Of a stretch of DNA of 64,000 nucleotides, positions 19,891-29,261 are shown piece after piece; position 1 is the first letter of the stretch, and every line of letters starts with the position of its first letter. Position numbers and translations under genes: made by a program. Below the pieces are notes generated by a model, which was given only the letters and a program-made list of their open reading frames with translations, ran no database searches and was not told where the DNA came from. The stretch spans positions 1,513,317-1,577,316 of the forward strand of contig NZ_CP114588.1 in the NCBI RefSeq assembly GCF_027286325.1. Reading direction: 5' to 3'. This DNA is from Salinivibrio kushneri (lineage in GTDB: Bacteria > Pseudomonadota > Gammaproteobacteria > Enterobacterales > Vibrionaceae).

Positions 19891-21411
19891 TTAGTCATCC
19901 ATTTCGGCTATCTTTACCTTCCAGGTGTCAGGGCCAATCTGATGCGCATTTTGTCCTTGTGCGTCGACGGCCACCGTGACTGGCATGTCTTCGACGTCAA
20001 ACTCGTAGATGGCTTCCATCCCCAAGTCTTCAAACGCCACTACGCGTGCCTGCTTGATCGCTTTCGAGACCAAATAGGCCGCGCCGCCAACCGCCATTAA
20101 GTACACGGCTTTGTGGTTTTTAATTGACTCGACTGCCGCAGGGCCACGCTCGGCTTTACCTATCATGCCCATCAAGCCGGTTTCGGCGAGCATCATGTCA
20201 GTGAACTTATCCATGCGGGTCGATGTCGTGGGGCCTGCTGGGCCAACCACTTCATCACCCACCGCATCAACGGGGCCAACGTAATAGATAAAGCGACCAT
20301 TAAAATCAACGCCCTCAGGAAGGCCTTCGCCATTGCGTAGCATTTCTTGCAGACGCTTGTGTGCAGCATCGCGTCCGGTCAGGATTTTGCCTGATAACAG
20401 CACGGTTTCACCGGTTTGCCAGCTTTGCACGTCTTCTTTGGTCACCGTATCCAGGTTGACACGACGTACATTCTCGCCGACTTCCCAAGTAACTTGCGGC
20501 CACTCTTCCAATTTGGGTGGTGCCAACTCGGCAGGCCCGGTACCATCAAGTGTAAAGTGAACATGACGTGTGGCCGCGCAGTTCGGAATTAAGCACACAG
20601 GTTTAGACGCAGCATGGGTCGGAGCCGTTTTCACTTTTACATCCACCACCGTGGTTAAACCGCCCAGCCCTTGGGCACCGATGCCCAGCTTATTGACACG
20701 ATTGAAAATATCGAGGCGCAGCGCTTCCTCGGCATTGCTTGGACCACGATCGATAAGCTCTTGAATGTCAATGTGCTCCATCAGTGACTCTTTGGCCAAC
20801 ACCGCGGCTTTTTCTGCCGTGCCGCCAATGCCGATACCCAGCATACCCGGTGGACACCAACCCGCGCCCATTGCAGGCAAGGTTTTCTCTACCCACTCGG
20901 CGACATCGTCCGATGGGTTAAGCATCACCATTTTGGTTTTGTTTTCAGAGCCACCGCCCTTCGCGGCAATTTGAATGTCCACGGTGTCGCCTGGCACCAT
21001 ATCAATGTGCACCACCGCTGGGCTGTTATCACGGGTGTTTTGACGTTTGCCTGCCGGATCAGCCACGACAGAGGCACGCAATGGGTTGTCAGGGTTGGTG
21101 TACGCACGTCGCACCCCTTCATCCACCATTTGCTGCACCGTCATATCGTGTCGGTCCCACTGCACCGCCATCCCTACTTTGACAAAACAGGTCACAATGC
21201 CCGTGTCCTGGCAAATTGGGCGTTTGCCCTCGGCCGACATTCGCGAGTTAATCAAAATTTGCGCGATGGCATCTTTTGCCGCTTGGCTCTGCTCCTTGTT
21301 GTAGGCTTTTTCAAGGGCTTGAACAAAATCAAGAGGGTGGTAGTAAGAGATATATTGCAGGGCATCTGCAACGCTTTCGATCACGTCTTGCTGTTTAATA
21401 GTGGTCATCAT
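19891..21411 (-). CDS. fumA: Class I (iron-sulfur) fumarate hydratase
   Basis: Interconverts fumarate and malate using an oxygen-sensitive [4Fe-4S] cluster; about 506 residues, single chain with alpha and beta parts fused. Cluster cysteines are in RPICQDTGIV, GAGWCPPGML and IPNCAATRH, at the spacings of FumA/FumB. The C-terminal beta part shows VVGPAGPTTSTRMDKF and GKAERGPAAVESIK. The start at ATG 21411 (or 21408) has AGAGG upstream; an in-frame ATG at 21426 lacks one. FumA versus FumB cannot be told apart here. Confidence 0.95.
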   Translation of the reverse strand: MMTTIKQQDVIESVADALQYISYYHPLDFVQALEKAYNKEQSQAAKDAIAQILINSRMSAEGKRPICQDTGIVTCFVKVGMAVQWDRHDMTVQQMVDEGVRRAYTNPDNPLRASVVADPAGKRQNTRDNSPAVVHIDMVPGDTVDIQIAAKGGGSENKTKMVMLNPSDDVAEWVEKTLPAMGAGWCPPGMLGIGIGGTAEKAAVLAKESLMEHIDIQELIDRGPSNAEEALRLDIFNRVNKLGIGAQGLGGLTTVVDVKVKTAPTHAASKPVCLIPNCAATRHVHFTLDGTGPAELAPPKLEEWPQVTWEVGENVRRVNLDTVTKEDVQSWQTGETVLLSGKILTGRDAAHKRLQEMLRNGEGLPEGVDFNGRFIYYVGPVDAVGDEVVGPAGPTTSTRMDKFTDMMLAETGLMGMIGKAERGPAAVESIKNHKAVYLMAVGGAAYLVSKAIKQARVVAFEDLGMEAIYEFDVEDMPVTVAVDAQGQNAHQIGPDTWKVKIAEMDD

Positions 21412-21664
21412 TGCCTCTGGTGTCATTTGCAGGACCCAAAGCGGGTATCCAGTGTTGGGGAGGCCTTCCCCTCGTTATTATCGTTTGGCTAGGCAGTTGT
21501 ACTGCTCTGTGATGATAGAAGCGGATGGTTGACAGTCAACTCGCCTCGTCTTTTATTGTTGCTCGTGCCGGAAAAGGCCTAGCTATGATACGCTTAGCGC
21601 TATCTGGGCGCCACACGGCGTCTTAACCGTGATCACAAAAAGAAGAATGCAACCACAAAACGCC

Positions 21665-23059
21665 ATGAAGCTCACCACCACACCCATCGACTACGCGCCG
21701 GATCTTGCATTAACTTTGTTTGATAAGATTGCCCACCAGCCTTGGGCGATGCTGCTTCACTCAGCGACGCGAACACACCCGGATAGTCGCTTCGATATTC
21801 TGGTTGCCGACCCTGTGGCAACTGTGACGGCGCGTAACAACCAAGTAACCACGCGTTATCCCGATGGACACAGCACCACTGACTCTCGCGATCCTTTTCA
21901 CTGGGTCGCACAATTACAAGCACAGCTGTTACCGGCGGTTTCTGAAATCGCTCCCTGGCCATTTGCCGGCGGTGCTCTCGGGTATTTTGGCTATGATTTA
22001 GGGCGCTGTGTTGAGACATTGCCGACGCTCGCCAAAGACGAGCTCTCGGTGCCGGATATGGCGGTCGGCCTCTATGATTGGGCGGTAATGATTGATCATC
22101 ATCAGCATCAAGCGGTGGTGATTGCACCAGACAGCGACCAGCGCTGGCAATGGCTCAGCCGTCAAAAAGCACCCGCCTCCAAAGTGCCCTTCGCCCTGAC
22201 AGAGCGCTGGCACGCCAACATGACCGAGACGCAATACCAACAAAAATTTGCTCAAGTACAGGCCTATTTACATGCCGGTGATTGCTACCAAATCAACTTA
22301 GCTCAACGCTTTTCCGCCTCCTATCAAGGTGACGAGTGGCAAGCGTATCGCAAATTAGCAACCCGTAATGGTGCGCCCTTCTCTGGCTTTATTCGCTTAG
22401 CGGACAGTGCCATCTTATCGGTCTCGCCCGAGCGCTTTCTCTCTCTGCACAACCAACAGATTGAAACCAAGCCCATTAAGGGCACGCGTCCTCGCTATAC
22501 CGACCCTCAGCAAGACGCAGAGAGCGCTGAAGCACTGAAATCGGCGGAAAAAGATCGCGCTGAAAACTTGATGATCGTCGACTTGCTCAGGAACGATATT
22601 GGCCGAGTTGCCTCGCCAGGTTCGGTTTCTGTGCCTAAACTCTTTGATATAGAGAGCTTTCCTGCCGTCCATCATATGGTGAGCACGGTCACAGGCAGAC
22701 TCCCTGAAGAAAAAACAGGCCTCGATCTGCTCCGCGCGGCTTTTCCCGGTGGCTCAATTACTGGAGCCCCCAAAGTACGTGCAATGGAGATTATTGAAGA
22801 GCTGGAGCCACACCGCCGCCATATTTATTGCGGCAGTTTTGCCTACCTCAGCCGCTGTGGCCGGATGGATTCGAGTATTACCATTCGCACTCTGGTCGGC
22901 CACCAAGGTCAACTGCACGTATGGGCCGGTGGCGGTTTGGTCGCTGATAGCAAGGCAGATGCCGAGTATCAAGAAACGCTCGACAAAGTCAGCCACATCC
23001 TCCCCGTGCTGGCAGACGATGATAACTTGGCTGCCCCTTTAACTGATTTAACGGAGTAA
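21665..23059 (+). CDS. pabB: Aminodeoxychorismate synthase component I
   Basis: Makes 4-amino-4-deoxychorismate from chorismate for p-aminobenzoate and folate; about 464 residues, chorismate-binding fold. PabB identity rests on PIKGTRPR (the lysine that forms the covalent adduct; anthranilate synthases have PIAGT), with SPERFLS, DRAENLMIVDLLRNDIGR, FPGGSITGAPK and GGGLVADSKADAEYQET. ATG 21665 aligns with E. coli PabB, though upstream in-frame ATG 21647 and GTG 21629 exist and no start has a strong SD. nudL follows by 2 bases, as in E. coli. Confidence 0.94.
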   Translation: MKLTTTPIDYAPDLALTLFDKIAHQPWAMLLHSATRTHPDSRFDILVADPVATVTARNNQVTTRYPDGHSTTDSRDPFHWVAQLQAQLLPAVSEIAPWPFAGGALGYFGYDLGRCVETLPTLAKDELSVPDMAVGLYDWAVMIDHHQHQAVVIAPDSDQRWQWLSRQKAPASKVPFALTERWHANMTETQYQQKFAQVQAYLHAGDCYQINLAQRFSASYQGDEWQAYRKLATRNGAPFSGFIRLADSAILSVSPERFLSLHNQQIETKPIKGTRPRYTDPQQDAESAEALKSAEKDRAENLMIVDLLRNDIGRVASPGSVSVPKLFDIESFPAVHHMVSTVTGRLPEEKTGLDLLRAAFPGGSITGAPKVRAMEIIEELEPHRRHIYCGSFAYLSRCGRMDSSITIRTLVGHQGQLHVWAGGGLVADSKADAEYQETLDKVSHILPVLADDDNLAAPLTDLTE

Positions 23060-23061
23060 CG

Positions 23062-23811
23062 ATGACGCTAATCGCCGAGGAACATGCTTATTTCACGCCT
23101 ATCCGCTGTACGTTACGCGCTAAAGCAGCTTCTTGGCCTGCGCCCTCGACTCATCCTCAACCCATATGTCACGAGCCAGGCCACCCATTGTCGCCTGCCG
23201 ATGTGACCCGAGCGTTTTCGTTAACGCCGCTGGCGCGCCACGATAGCCGCATTTTGAATCGCGTTCGCCTCTCACCCAGAATTTTAGGTGGGGCCGATTT
23301 TCAACCCGCGGCGGTGCTAATCGGCTTGGTACCGCGCGAAAACGGGATCCAACTAGTATTGACCCAACGCGCGAGTCACCTAAAACATCATCCTGGTCAA
23401 GTCAGTTTTCCAGGCGGCAAGCGGGAGCCTTCTGACAGAGATAACACCGCCACCGCGACGCGAGAAATGTGGGAAGAAACCGGGATTCGTGTTGCCCCTG
23501 ACGCCATTATTGGCCACTTATGCCCGCTCCCTACCGTCACCGGCTACTACATTCATCCGGTACTCGCGTGGGTGGCACCGGATTATCAACCTTATCTTGA
23601 TGACAATGAAGTCGCCGCCTGCTTTGAAGTGCCGTTAGATACTCTTTGTCGTCCGGGTCATATTCGCGAGCAGTCTTTCTTACTTTATGGCCAGTGGCAT
23701 CCTGTGTGTGCGTTTTATCACCAAGACAGACTGATTTGGGGCGCCACCGCGCAACTACTCCGTGCACTGATCAGCCAGATCACGTTGTTTTTACCCTCAA
23801 ATAACCATTAA
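23062..23811 (+). CDS. nudL: NUDIX hydrolase, CoA pyrophosphatase NudL-like
   Basis: Probable cleavage of CoA into phosphopantetheine and 3',5'-ADP. The Nudix box reads GGKREPSDRDNTATATREM then WEETGI, matching GX5EX7REUXEEXGU. The NudL/YeaB-type flank HHPGQVSFPGG lies just before it. At 249 residues it is about 55 longer than E. coli NudL because of a non-conserved N-terminal region rich in Pro, Ala and Ser. It follows pabB by 2 bases; the pabB-nudL pair and nearby sdaA repeat the enteric order. Confidence 0.9.
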   Translation: MTLIAEEHAYFTPIRCTLRAKAASWPAPSTHPQPICHEPGHPLSPADVTRAFSLTPLARHDSRILNRVRLSPRILGGADFQPAAVLIGLVPRENGIQLVLTQRASHLKHHPGQVSFPGGKREPSDRDNTATATREMWEETGIRVAPDAIIGHLCPLPTVTGYYIHPVLAWVAPDYQPYLDDNEVAACFEVPLDTLCRPGHIREQSFLLYGQWHPVCAFYHQDRLIWGATAQLLRALISQITLFLPSNNH

Positions 23812-24083
23812 CCAACCACCCACACCCATTAATTAACTGACCAATAACCATACTTATGGAATGGCTTTAGACGCATGTTGATGCATATTTATCCAAAAAA
23901 TATCCATACAATCATGCCTACTTGTCCGACCAATACAGCTTCCGTTATTGATAGTCATCACATTTTGGTGCAATAGTCTGCGCACTGCTTTTCATATAGC
24001 GATCTAGCTCTTGGTTTTCTGTGTGGAAATCGCCAGAATCGCCTTCCCTGATTCCTGTTCCCTACAATGTGAGTAGTATTGTT

Positions 24084-25352
24084 ATGCAAACAACCTCGAC
24101 GACTGGTACCCGCGCAACCACGCGCCCGCGCTGGACCAAACAAGATACAACCTGGGCGCTTTCCCTTTTTGGCACCGCGGTTGGCGCGGGTATTCTTTTC
24201 CTTCCTATCAACGCAGGCATGAGCGGCTTCTGGCCACTTGTGGTCATGACTCTGCTTGTTGGCCCAATGACCTTCTTTGCCCACCGCGGCCTCTCTCGTT
24301 TTGTTTTATCTTCTAAAAATGCGGGTAGCGACATTACTGAAGTGGTTGAAGAGCACTTTGGTGTTGGCGCGGGCAAACTGATCACCTTGCTGTATTTCTT
24401 CGCTATTTATCCGATTGTGTTGATCTACGGTGTGGGTATCACCAACACCGTCGACTCCTTCTTGGTCAACCAGCTTGGCATGGCATCGCCGCCACGTGCG
24501 ATTCTCTCATTAGCACTGATTCTCGGCATGATGGCAGTAATGCTACTGGGCGAAAAAATGATGCTGCGCGTGACCCAGTTCTTGGTTTACCCACTGGTTG
24601 GGATCTTGGTCTTTATGTCCATCTACCTGATCCCAGAGTGGAACACCGCTGCGTTATCGCAAGTGCCGTCTGCGGGTGACTTTGCCGTTACCCTTTGGAT
24701 CTCGATTCCGGTACTGGTTTTCGCCTTTAACCACAGCCCTGCGATCTCGTCTTTTTCATTGGCCCAGCGCCGTGATCACGGTGACGACGCGGAATACAAG
24801 TCTGGCCAGATCCTGATGCGCTCAGCTGCCATGTTGGTCGGTTTCGTGATGTTGTTCGTATTCTCTTGCGTGCTGTCACTGACGCCAGCAGATCTAGAAG
24901 CGGCGAAAGCGGAAAACATCGCAATTCTTTCTTACTTGGCCAACAAACATGAAAGCCCGTTCATTTCCTTCTTAGGTCCACTGGTCGCCTTTGTTGCGAT
25001 TGTGTCCTCGTTCTTTGGTCACTACTTAGGCGCACGTGAAGGCCTGAACGGAATTGCCACCAAAACCCTGCGCAGCATGGGTAAACCGGTTGATCGCAAA
25101 AAAATCGACGTGTTCACCGTGGTATTCATGATCCTGACCATTTGGTTAGTCGCCACCCTAAATCCAAGCATTTTGGGGATGATTGAATCACTTGGCGGCC
25201 CAATCATTGCCACCATCCTGTTTATTATGCCAATGTATGCCGTGAAAAACGTGCCAGCAATGCAGAAATATTCAGGTACAATCAGCAACGCCTTTGTTCT
25301 GATTATGGGACTGGTAGCAATTTCTGCGATTACGTACAGCATGATCTCTTAA
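24084..25352 (+). CDS. sdaC: Serine transporter, SdaC-type (HAAAP family)
   Basis: Proton-coupled serine uptake in the inner membrane; about 422 residues with eleven hydrophobic segments. The first segment carries [17 protein letters not shown], the HAAAP hallmark, and [14 protein letters not shown] is the SdaC/YhaO-type mid-protein motif. Its placement directly before the serine deaminase gene sdaA supports serine as substrate. ATG 24084 gives a 20-residue cytoplasmic N-terminus; no strong SD is visible (GTGAG 12 bases upstream). A terminator separates it from sdaA, so the two are probably not strictly one transcript. Confidence 0.88.
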   Translation: MQTTSTTGTRATTRPRWTKQDTTWALSLFGTAVGAGILFLPINAGMSGFWPLVVMTLLVGPMTFFAHRGLSRFVLSSKNAGSDITEVVEEHFGVGAGKLITLLYFFAIYPIVLIYGVGITNTVDSFLVNQLGMASPPRAILSLALILGMMAVMLLGEKMMLRVTQFLVYPLVGILVFMSIYLIPEWNTAALSQVPSAGDFAVTLWISIPVLVFAFNHSPAISSFSLAQRRDHGDDAEYKSGQILMRSAAMLVGFVMLFVFSCVLSLTPADLEAAKAENIAILSYLANKHESPFISFLGPLVAFVAIVSSFFGHYLGAREGLNGIATKTLRSMGKPVDRKKIDVFTVVFMILTIWLVATLNPSILGMIESLGGPIIATILFIMPMYAVKNVPAMQKYSGTISNAFVLIMGLVAISAITYSMIS

Positions 25353-25471
25353 TCACTAACGATTCTGAATCAGCCGTCTTGCTTAATCGAACACAGCGCG
25401 CGCAGCAGGCGCTATAGGACTGCTGCATTGGGCGCTATGCCCAACCGCATCCATCGATGTTTGCGGCTAAC

Positions 25472-25497
25472 AAGGAGCAGTGAAGGCTGCTCCTTTT
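25472..25497 (+). terminator. Terminator between sdaC and sdaA
   Basis: AAGGAGCAG / CTGCTCCTT, perfect 9-bp stem with 6-base loop, followed by TTCATTTT. Could be partial, allowing read-through into sdaA. Confidence 0.75.
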
Positions 25498-25596
25498 CAT
25501 TTTGGCGAGCGAGCGCTTGCCATCACAGTCAATACCATGGACGGATGGCGTAAACACTAAATCCATTGCCCTTAGGGCATTGACTGAGGTAGACAC

Positions 25597-26958
25597 ATGA
25601 TCAGTGTTTTTGACATTTTTAAGATTGGCGTTGGCCCGTCCAGTTCTCATACGGTTGGCCCAATGAAAGCGGGCAAGTGCTTTGTTGATGAGCTAACCGC
25701 CAGTCAGCGTTTAACCGACGTCGATCGCGTCACGGTTGACGTATACGGCTCATTATCACTCACCGGTAAAGGCCATCACACCGACATCGCTACCATTATG
25801 GGCTTAGCGGGCAACAGCCCTGAAACCGTTGATATCGATTCAATTCCCAGCTTTATTAAACGGGTAGAAGAAACAGAGCAATTGCCACTAGGTGAGCAGC
25901 AACATGCGGTGGCCTTTCCACGCGACGGAGGGATGAACTTTCATACCTCTAACCTCTCACTGCACGAGAACGGCATGCAAATCCATGCTTGGCAAGGCGA
26001 TGAATGCGTGCTGAGTAAGACCTATTACTCGATTGGCGGTGGCTTTATTGTTGAAGAAGCCGAGTTTGGTCAGCCCGCCATGCAAAAAGTGCAAGTCCCT
26101 TACGACTTCAATAGCGCAGATGGCTTACTGGCACTTACCCAAGAAACCGGTTTTTCGATCAGCGGCTTGGTGATGGCCAACATGCGCAGTATGCACAGCC
26201 AAGACGAGATTGATACCTACTTCGCTGACATTTGGAAAACCATGCAGGCGTGTATGGACCGCGGGATGGAAAACGAAGGCGTATTACCTGGTCCGCTGCG
26301 CGTGCCGCGCCGTGCTGCCGCCTTACGTCACCAATTAAAAACCAGCGAAAAATACAACATTGACCCCATGGCCGTGGTCGATTGGGTGAACATGTTCGCC
26401 TTTGCCGTAAACGAAGAGAACGCCGCCGGAGGCCGCGTAGTCACCGCTCCCACCAATGGTGCGTGTGGCATTATTCCTGCGGTGCTTGCTTACTATGATA
26501 AGTTTATCGAGCCGGTTGATAAGCAAACCTACACCCGCTTTTTTGCCGCCTCCGGTGCAATTGGTGGTTTGTACAAGCAAAACGCCTCCATCTCTGGGGC
26601 AGAGGTGGGTTGCCAAGGTGAAGTCGGCGTTGCCTGCTCCATGGCCGCCGCTGGCCTGGCTGAGCTGATGGGTGGTAGCCCACACCAAGTTTGTATGGCA
26701 GCCGAAATCGCCATGGAACACAACTTAGGCCTCACTTGTGACCCGGTTGCCGGGCAAGTACAAGTGCCTTGCATTGAGCGCAACGGCATTGCCGCGGTGA
26801 AATCCATTAATGCCTCACGCATGGCCCTTCAACGTTCGTCAGAGCCGCGTGTATCACTGGATAAAGTGATTGAAACCATGATGGAAACCGGTAAAGACAT
26901 GAACGCCAAATATCGCGAAACCTCACAAGGTGGATTGGCCGTTAAAGTGATGTGTTAA
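25597..26958 (+). CDS. sdaA: L-serine ammonia-lyase (deaminase), iron-sulfur type
   Basis: Converts L-serine to pyruvate and ammonia with a [4Fe-4S] cluster, 453 residues, single chain. The N-terminus [19 protein letters not shown] contains the substrate loop; the catalytic/cluster part has [32 protein letters not shown], and [10 protein letters not shown] followed by VPCIERN. Length and motifs match SdaA/SdaB. A GAGGTAGACAC stretch precedes the ATG. Together with sdaC it forms a serine uptake and catabolism unit. Confidence 0.97.
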   Translation: MISVFDIFKIGVGPSSSHTVGPMKAGKCFVDELTASQRLTDVDRVTVDVYGSLSLTGKGHHTDIATIMGLAGNSPETVDIDSIPSFIKRVEETEQLPLGEQQHAVAFPRDGGMNFHTSNLSLHENGMQIHAWQGDECVLSKTYYSIGGGFIVEEAEFGQPAMQKVQVPYDFNSADGLLALTQETGFSISGLVMANMRSMHSQDEIDTYFADIWKTMQACMDRGMENEGVLPGPLRVPRRAAALRHQLKTSEKYNIDPMAVVDWVNMFAFAVNEENAAGGRVVTAPTNGACGIIPAVLAYYDKFIEPVDKQTYTRFFAASGAIGGLYKQNASISGAEVGCQGEVGVACSMAAAGLAELMGGSPHQVCMAAEIAMEHNLGLTCDPVAGQVQVPCIERNGIAAVKSINASRMALQRSSEPRVSLDKVIETMMETGKDMNAKYRETSQGGLAVKVMC

Positions 26959-26985
26959 TCCTTTACTGTTAGGCTTAATCGCGCA

Positions 26986-27023
26986 TAAAAAAAGCTCGGC
27001 CACTCACATGGCCGAGCTTTTTT
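26986..27023. terminator. Bidirectional terminator between sdaA and satP
   Basis: AGCTCGGCCA / TGGCCGAGCT, 10-bp perfect stem, flanked by A7 and T7. Confidence 0.93.
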
Positions 27024-27052
27024 AGATCTGAACAATCTAATCTATCAGGCGT

Positions 27053-27640
27053 TTACGCGGTTTGTGGCGCTAACGTTGCTTTTTGCTCGCCAACAGGCAA
27101 CACAGTACGGCCATATTCTTCGTTAAGCACCTGCGCCATCGCGAAGTAAATCGCACTCAAGCCACACACAATGCCCTCAAAGCCCGCAATGGTGCCAATC
27201 AATGCACTGCCGGTAAAATCGCGTGCCGCCAGCAAGAAGAAAAGTACGGTCAAGCTAGCAAAGACAAACTGCTTCGCTAGGCAGTAACGACGTGAACCGA
27301 TGTACATAAAGCCGGTAAATACGCCCCACATCACCAAGTACCAACCCATAAAGCCGGCTGGGCTCGGTTGAGCAATCCCCATTTCTGGCATGACAATTAG
27401 CCCTACTAGCGTCAGCCAAAACAGGCCATAAGAGGTGAATGCCGTGGTACCAAAGGTATTGCCCTTTTTGAATTCCATGATGCCGACAATCACTTGCGCC
27501 AAGCCACCATAAAAAATACCCATCGCCAAAATCATACTATCAATGGGGAAAAAGCCCGCATTGTGAATGTTCAATAATACCGTGGTCATGCCGAAACCCA
27601 TCAACCCCAAAGGGGCAGGATTAGCCAGTTTGTTTTCCAT
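27053..27640 (-). CDS. satP: Acetate/succinate transporter SatP (YaaH family)
   Basis: Inner-membrane acetate-proton symporter, 195 residues with six hydrophobic segments. The family signature [11 protein letters not shown] lies at residues 7-17, and [22 protein letters not shown] and [11 protein letters not shown] are typical AceTr sequence. ATG 27640 has AGGG upstream. The 250 bases upstream contain a short palindrome GTGATTATCAC at about 27706 of unknown meaning. Acetate and pyruvate/serine catabolic genes are neighbours, which fits overflow-carbon use. Confidence 0.93.
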   Translation of the reverse strand: MENKLANPAPLGLMGFGMTTVLLNIHNAGFFPIDSMILAMGIFYGGLAQVIVGIMEFKKGNTFGTTAFTSYGLFWLTLVGLIVMPEMGIAQPSPAGFMGWYLVMWGVFTGFMYIGSRRYCLAKQFVFASLTVLFFLLAARDFTGSALIGTIAGFEGIVCGLSAIYFAMAQVLNEEYGRTVLPVGEQKATLAPQTA

Positions 27641-27844
27641 TAGAGCCCTACTTCGTATAAAAACAATTTAATGTTGAAAATGAGCGCGGATAGTGTCAGA
27701 TAAAAGTGATTATCACGCGCAAAAACGCGGCAATCTTACGGTTTACAGGACAGATGTAAATAGGTTTTAGCGCTTAGCGGCAGGATTAGACAATAAATCG
27801 ATCAAATCAGATAGCAAACTGGACAAACTGAGGCGATAAATAAT

Positions 27845-27871
27845 AAAAAAGCAGCAAAACGCTGCTTTTTT
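27845..27871. terminator. Terminator after nfsA
   Basis: AAAAAAGCAGC / GCTGCTTTTTT, perfect 11-bp stem with AAAAC loop, on the 3' side of nfsA. Confidence 0.92.
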
Positions 27872-27894
27872 ACCCATCACTTTTAGGCGCTTTT

Positions 27895-28617
27895 TTAACG
27901 GGTGCTAAACCCTTTGCTGTGCAGAAAGTCTTTCATAAACGGACGCGCTTCTTTTTCTAACGTGGCGGAGATCTGCTCGCTCCAGCTCATGTCTTTATTG
28001 CCCCCCGTGCGGGTTTGATAATACTCGCGCACTTGGTTGTCATAGTCGCTTAGCGCCGCTTCATCAATGGCTTGATAGCTGTTTTCGTGCACCAAAAGCT
28101 GTGCAGGCAACTTAGGCTTGGTTTCTGGGTCTTGCGCCGGTACACCCAAGCACATACCAAACAAAGGCATCACATGATTGGGCATCGCCAGTAGTTCAGC
28201 CACCTTTTCCGGCTGATTGCGTAAGCCGCCGATATATACGCCGCCTAGGCCCATCGACTCTGCCGCCACCATCGCATTTTGCGCCATGATGGCACCATCA
28301 ATCGCACCGATAAGCGTCTGCTCGGTAAAGCCCAATTTGGCATTAGGGTTAATTTGCTCATGGCGATGAAAGTCCGCACACCACACTAAAAACTCGGCAC
28401 AGTCGGCCACATACGCTTGGTTGCCCGCGTATTCCGCCAGCAAGCGTCGTTTTTCTTTGTCCGTGACACGGATAATGCTGGTGCACTGTAAAAAGCTTGA
28501 GCTGGATACCGCGCGCGCCGCATCGATAATCTGGGTTAATTGCTCGGGAGAAATGGCATCTTGCGTAAATTTGCGAATAGAGCGGTGAGAAAGAAGTGTC
28601 TCAATCGTTGGATTCAT
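27895..28617 (-). CDS. nfsA: Oxygen-insensitive NADPH nitroreductase NfsA
   Basis: FMN enzyme reducing nitro compounds and quinones by two electrons; 240 residues. HRSIRKFT at the start binds FMN phosphate; ARAVSSSSFLQCTSIIR, ESMGLGGVYIGGLRN and LPAQLLVHENSYQ follow NfsA/Frp sequence closely, including the C-terminal WSEQI...RPFMKDFLHSKGF region. AAGGAAG precedes the ATG. It is transcribed divergently from grxA, an arrangement also seen in enterics, suggesting a shared redox-stress regulation. Confidence 0.95.
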   Translation of the reverse strand: MNPTIETLLSHRSIRKFTQDAISPEQLTQIIDAARAVSSSSFLQCTSIIRVTDKEKRRLLAEYAGNQAYVADCAEFLVWCADFHRHEQINPNAKLGFTEQTLIGAIDGAIMAQNAMVAAESMGLGGVYIGGLRNQPEKVAELLAMPNHVMPLFGMCLGVPAQDPETKPKLPAQLLVHENSYQAIDEAALSDYDNQVREYYQTRTGGNKDMSWSEQISATLEKEARPFMKDFLHSKGFSTR

Positions 28618-28864
28618 TGTGCTTCCTTACTTGACGTTGAGCCGTAAAAGAGGGACGTAGAGGTTTTACACCTTTATACACATGGAAGCAATCACCTTAC
28701 TCTGGCACTTTATTCCCCACCAATTCCGCAACTACGGCACCACAGGCATTGGCACCTCTTGGCGCTTATCATCGATTTTTCCTATTGGTGCAAAAGGGAA
28801 ATTCATCTTTTCTAACGTTCGCCTATCAGGCATAGTAAGACCATTAACGCTAAAGGAGATGACT

Positions 28865-29131
28865 ATGTTCGTCGTAATTTTTGGCCGCCCTGGCTGCCCA
28901 TTCTGTGTTCGCGCAAAAGATTTGGCTGAAGAATTGAAAACAAGCCGTGAAGATTTCAACTACCGCTATGTGGATATCCACGCAGAAGGTATTAGCAAAG
29001 CCGACCTAGAAAAAACCGTCGGCAAGCCGGTTGAAACCGTGCCACAAATCTTTGTTGACCAAGCGCACGTTGGCGGCTTTACTGAATTTGAAGCCTACGC
29101 CAAAGAAAACCTCGGCCTGTATCAAGAATAA
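28865..29131 (+). CDS. grxA: Glutaredoxin 1
   Basis: Glutathione-dependent dithiol oxidoreductase, 88 residues. Active site C11-P-F-C14 in FGRPGCPFCVRAK; the cis-proline region ETVPQIFVDQ and the GGFTEFEAYAKENL tail are GrxA features. AAGGAG spans 28853-28858, so ATG 28865 (6 bases away) is preferred over ATG 28859, which touches the SD. Reduces ribonucleotide reductase and, in enterics, OxyR. Confidence 0.96.
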   Translation: MFVVIFGRPGCPFCVRAKDLAEELKTSREDFNYRYVDIHAEGISKADLEKTVGKPVETVPQIFVDQAHVGGFTEFEAYAKENLGLYQE

Positions 29132-29148
29132 GGCGCCGATAATCTTGC

Positions 29149-29177
29149 TAAAAAGCCAGCCTCACGCTGGCTTTTTT
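29149..29177. terminator. Bidirectional terminator after grxA
   Basis: AAAAGCCAGC / GCTGGCTTTTTT with CTCAC loop; T-run on both strands, also able to end the long minus-strand signalling operon. Confidence 0.9.
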
Positions 29178-29261
29178 GTTTGTAGCCGCATTTTCATGCA
29201 TCAATGGACACAATCATGCTGGTGCACACCGGGTGTTTCAGTCACGTTGACAAATTCTCTG

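Noticed and set aside
23812..24083. Possible riboswitch in the leader of the serine transporter gene
   Set aside because: No conserved core of a glycine or other known riboswitch could be recognised by eye.
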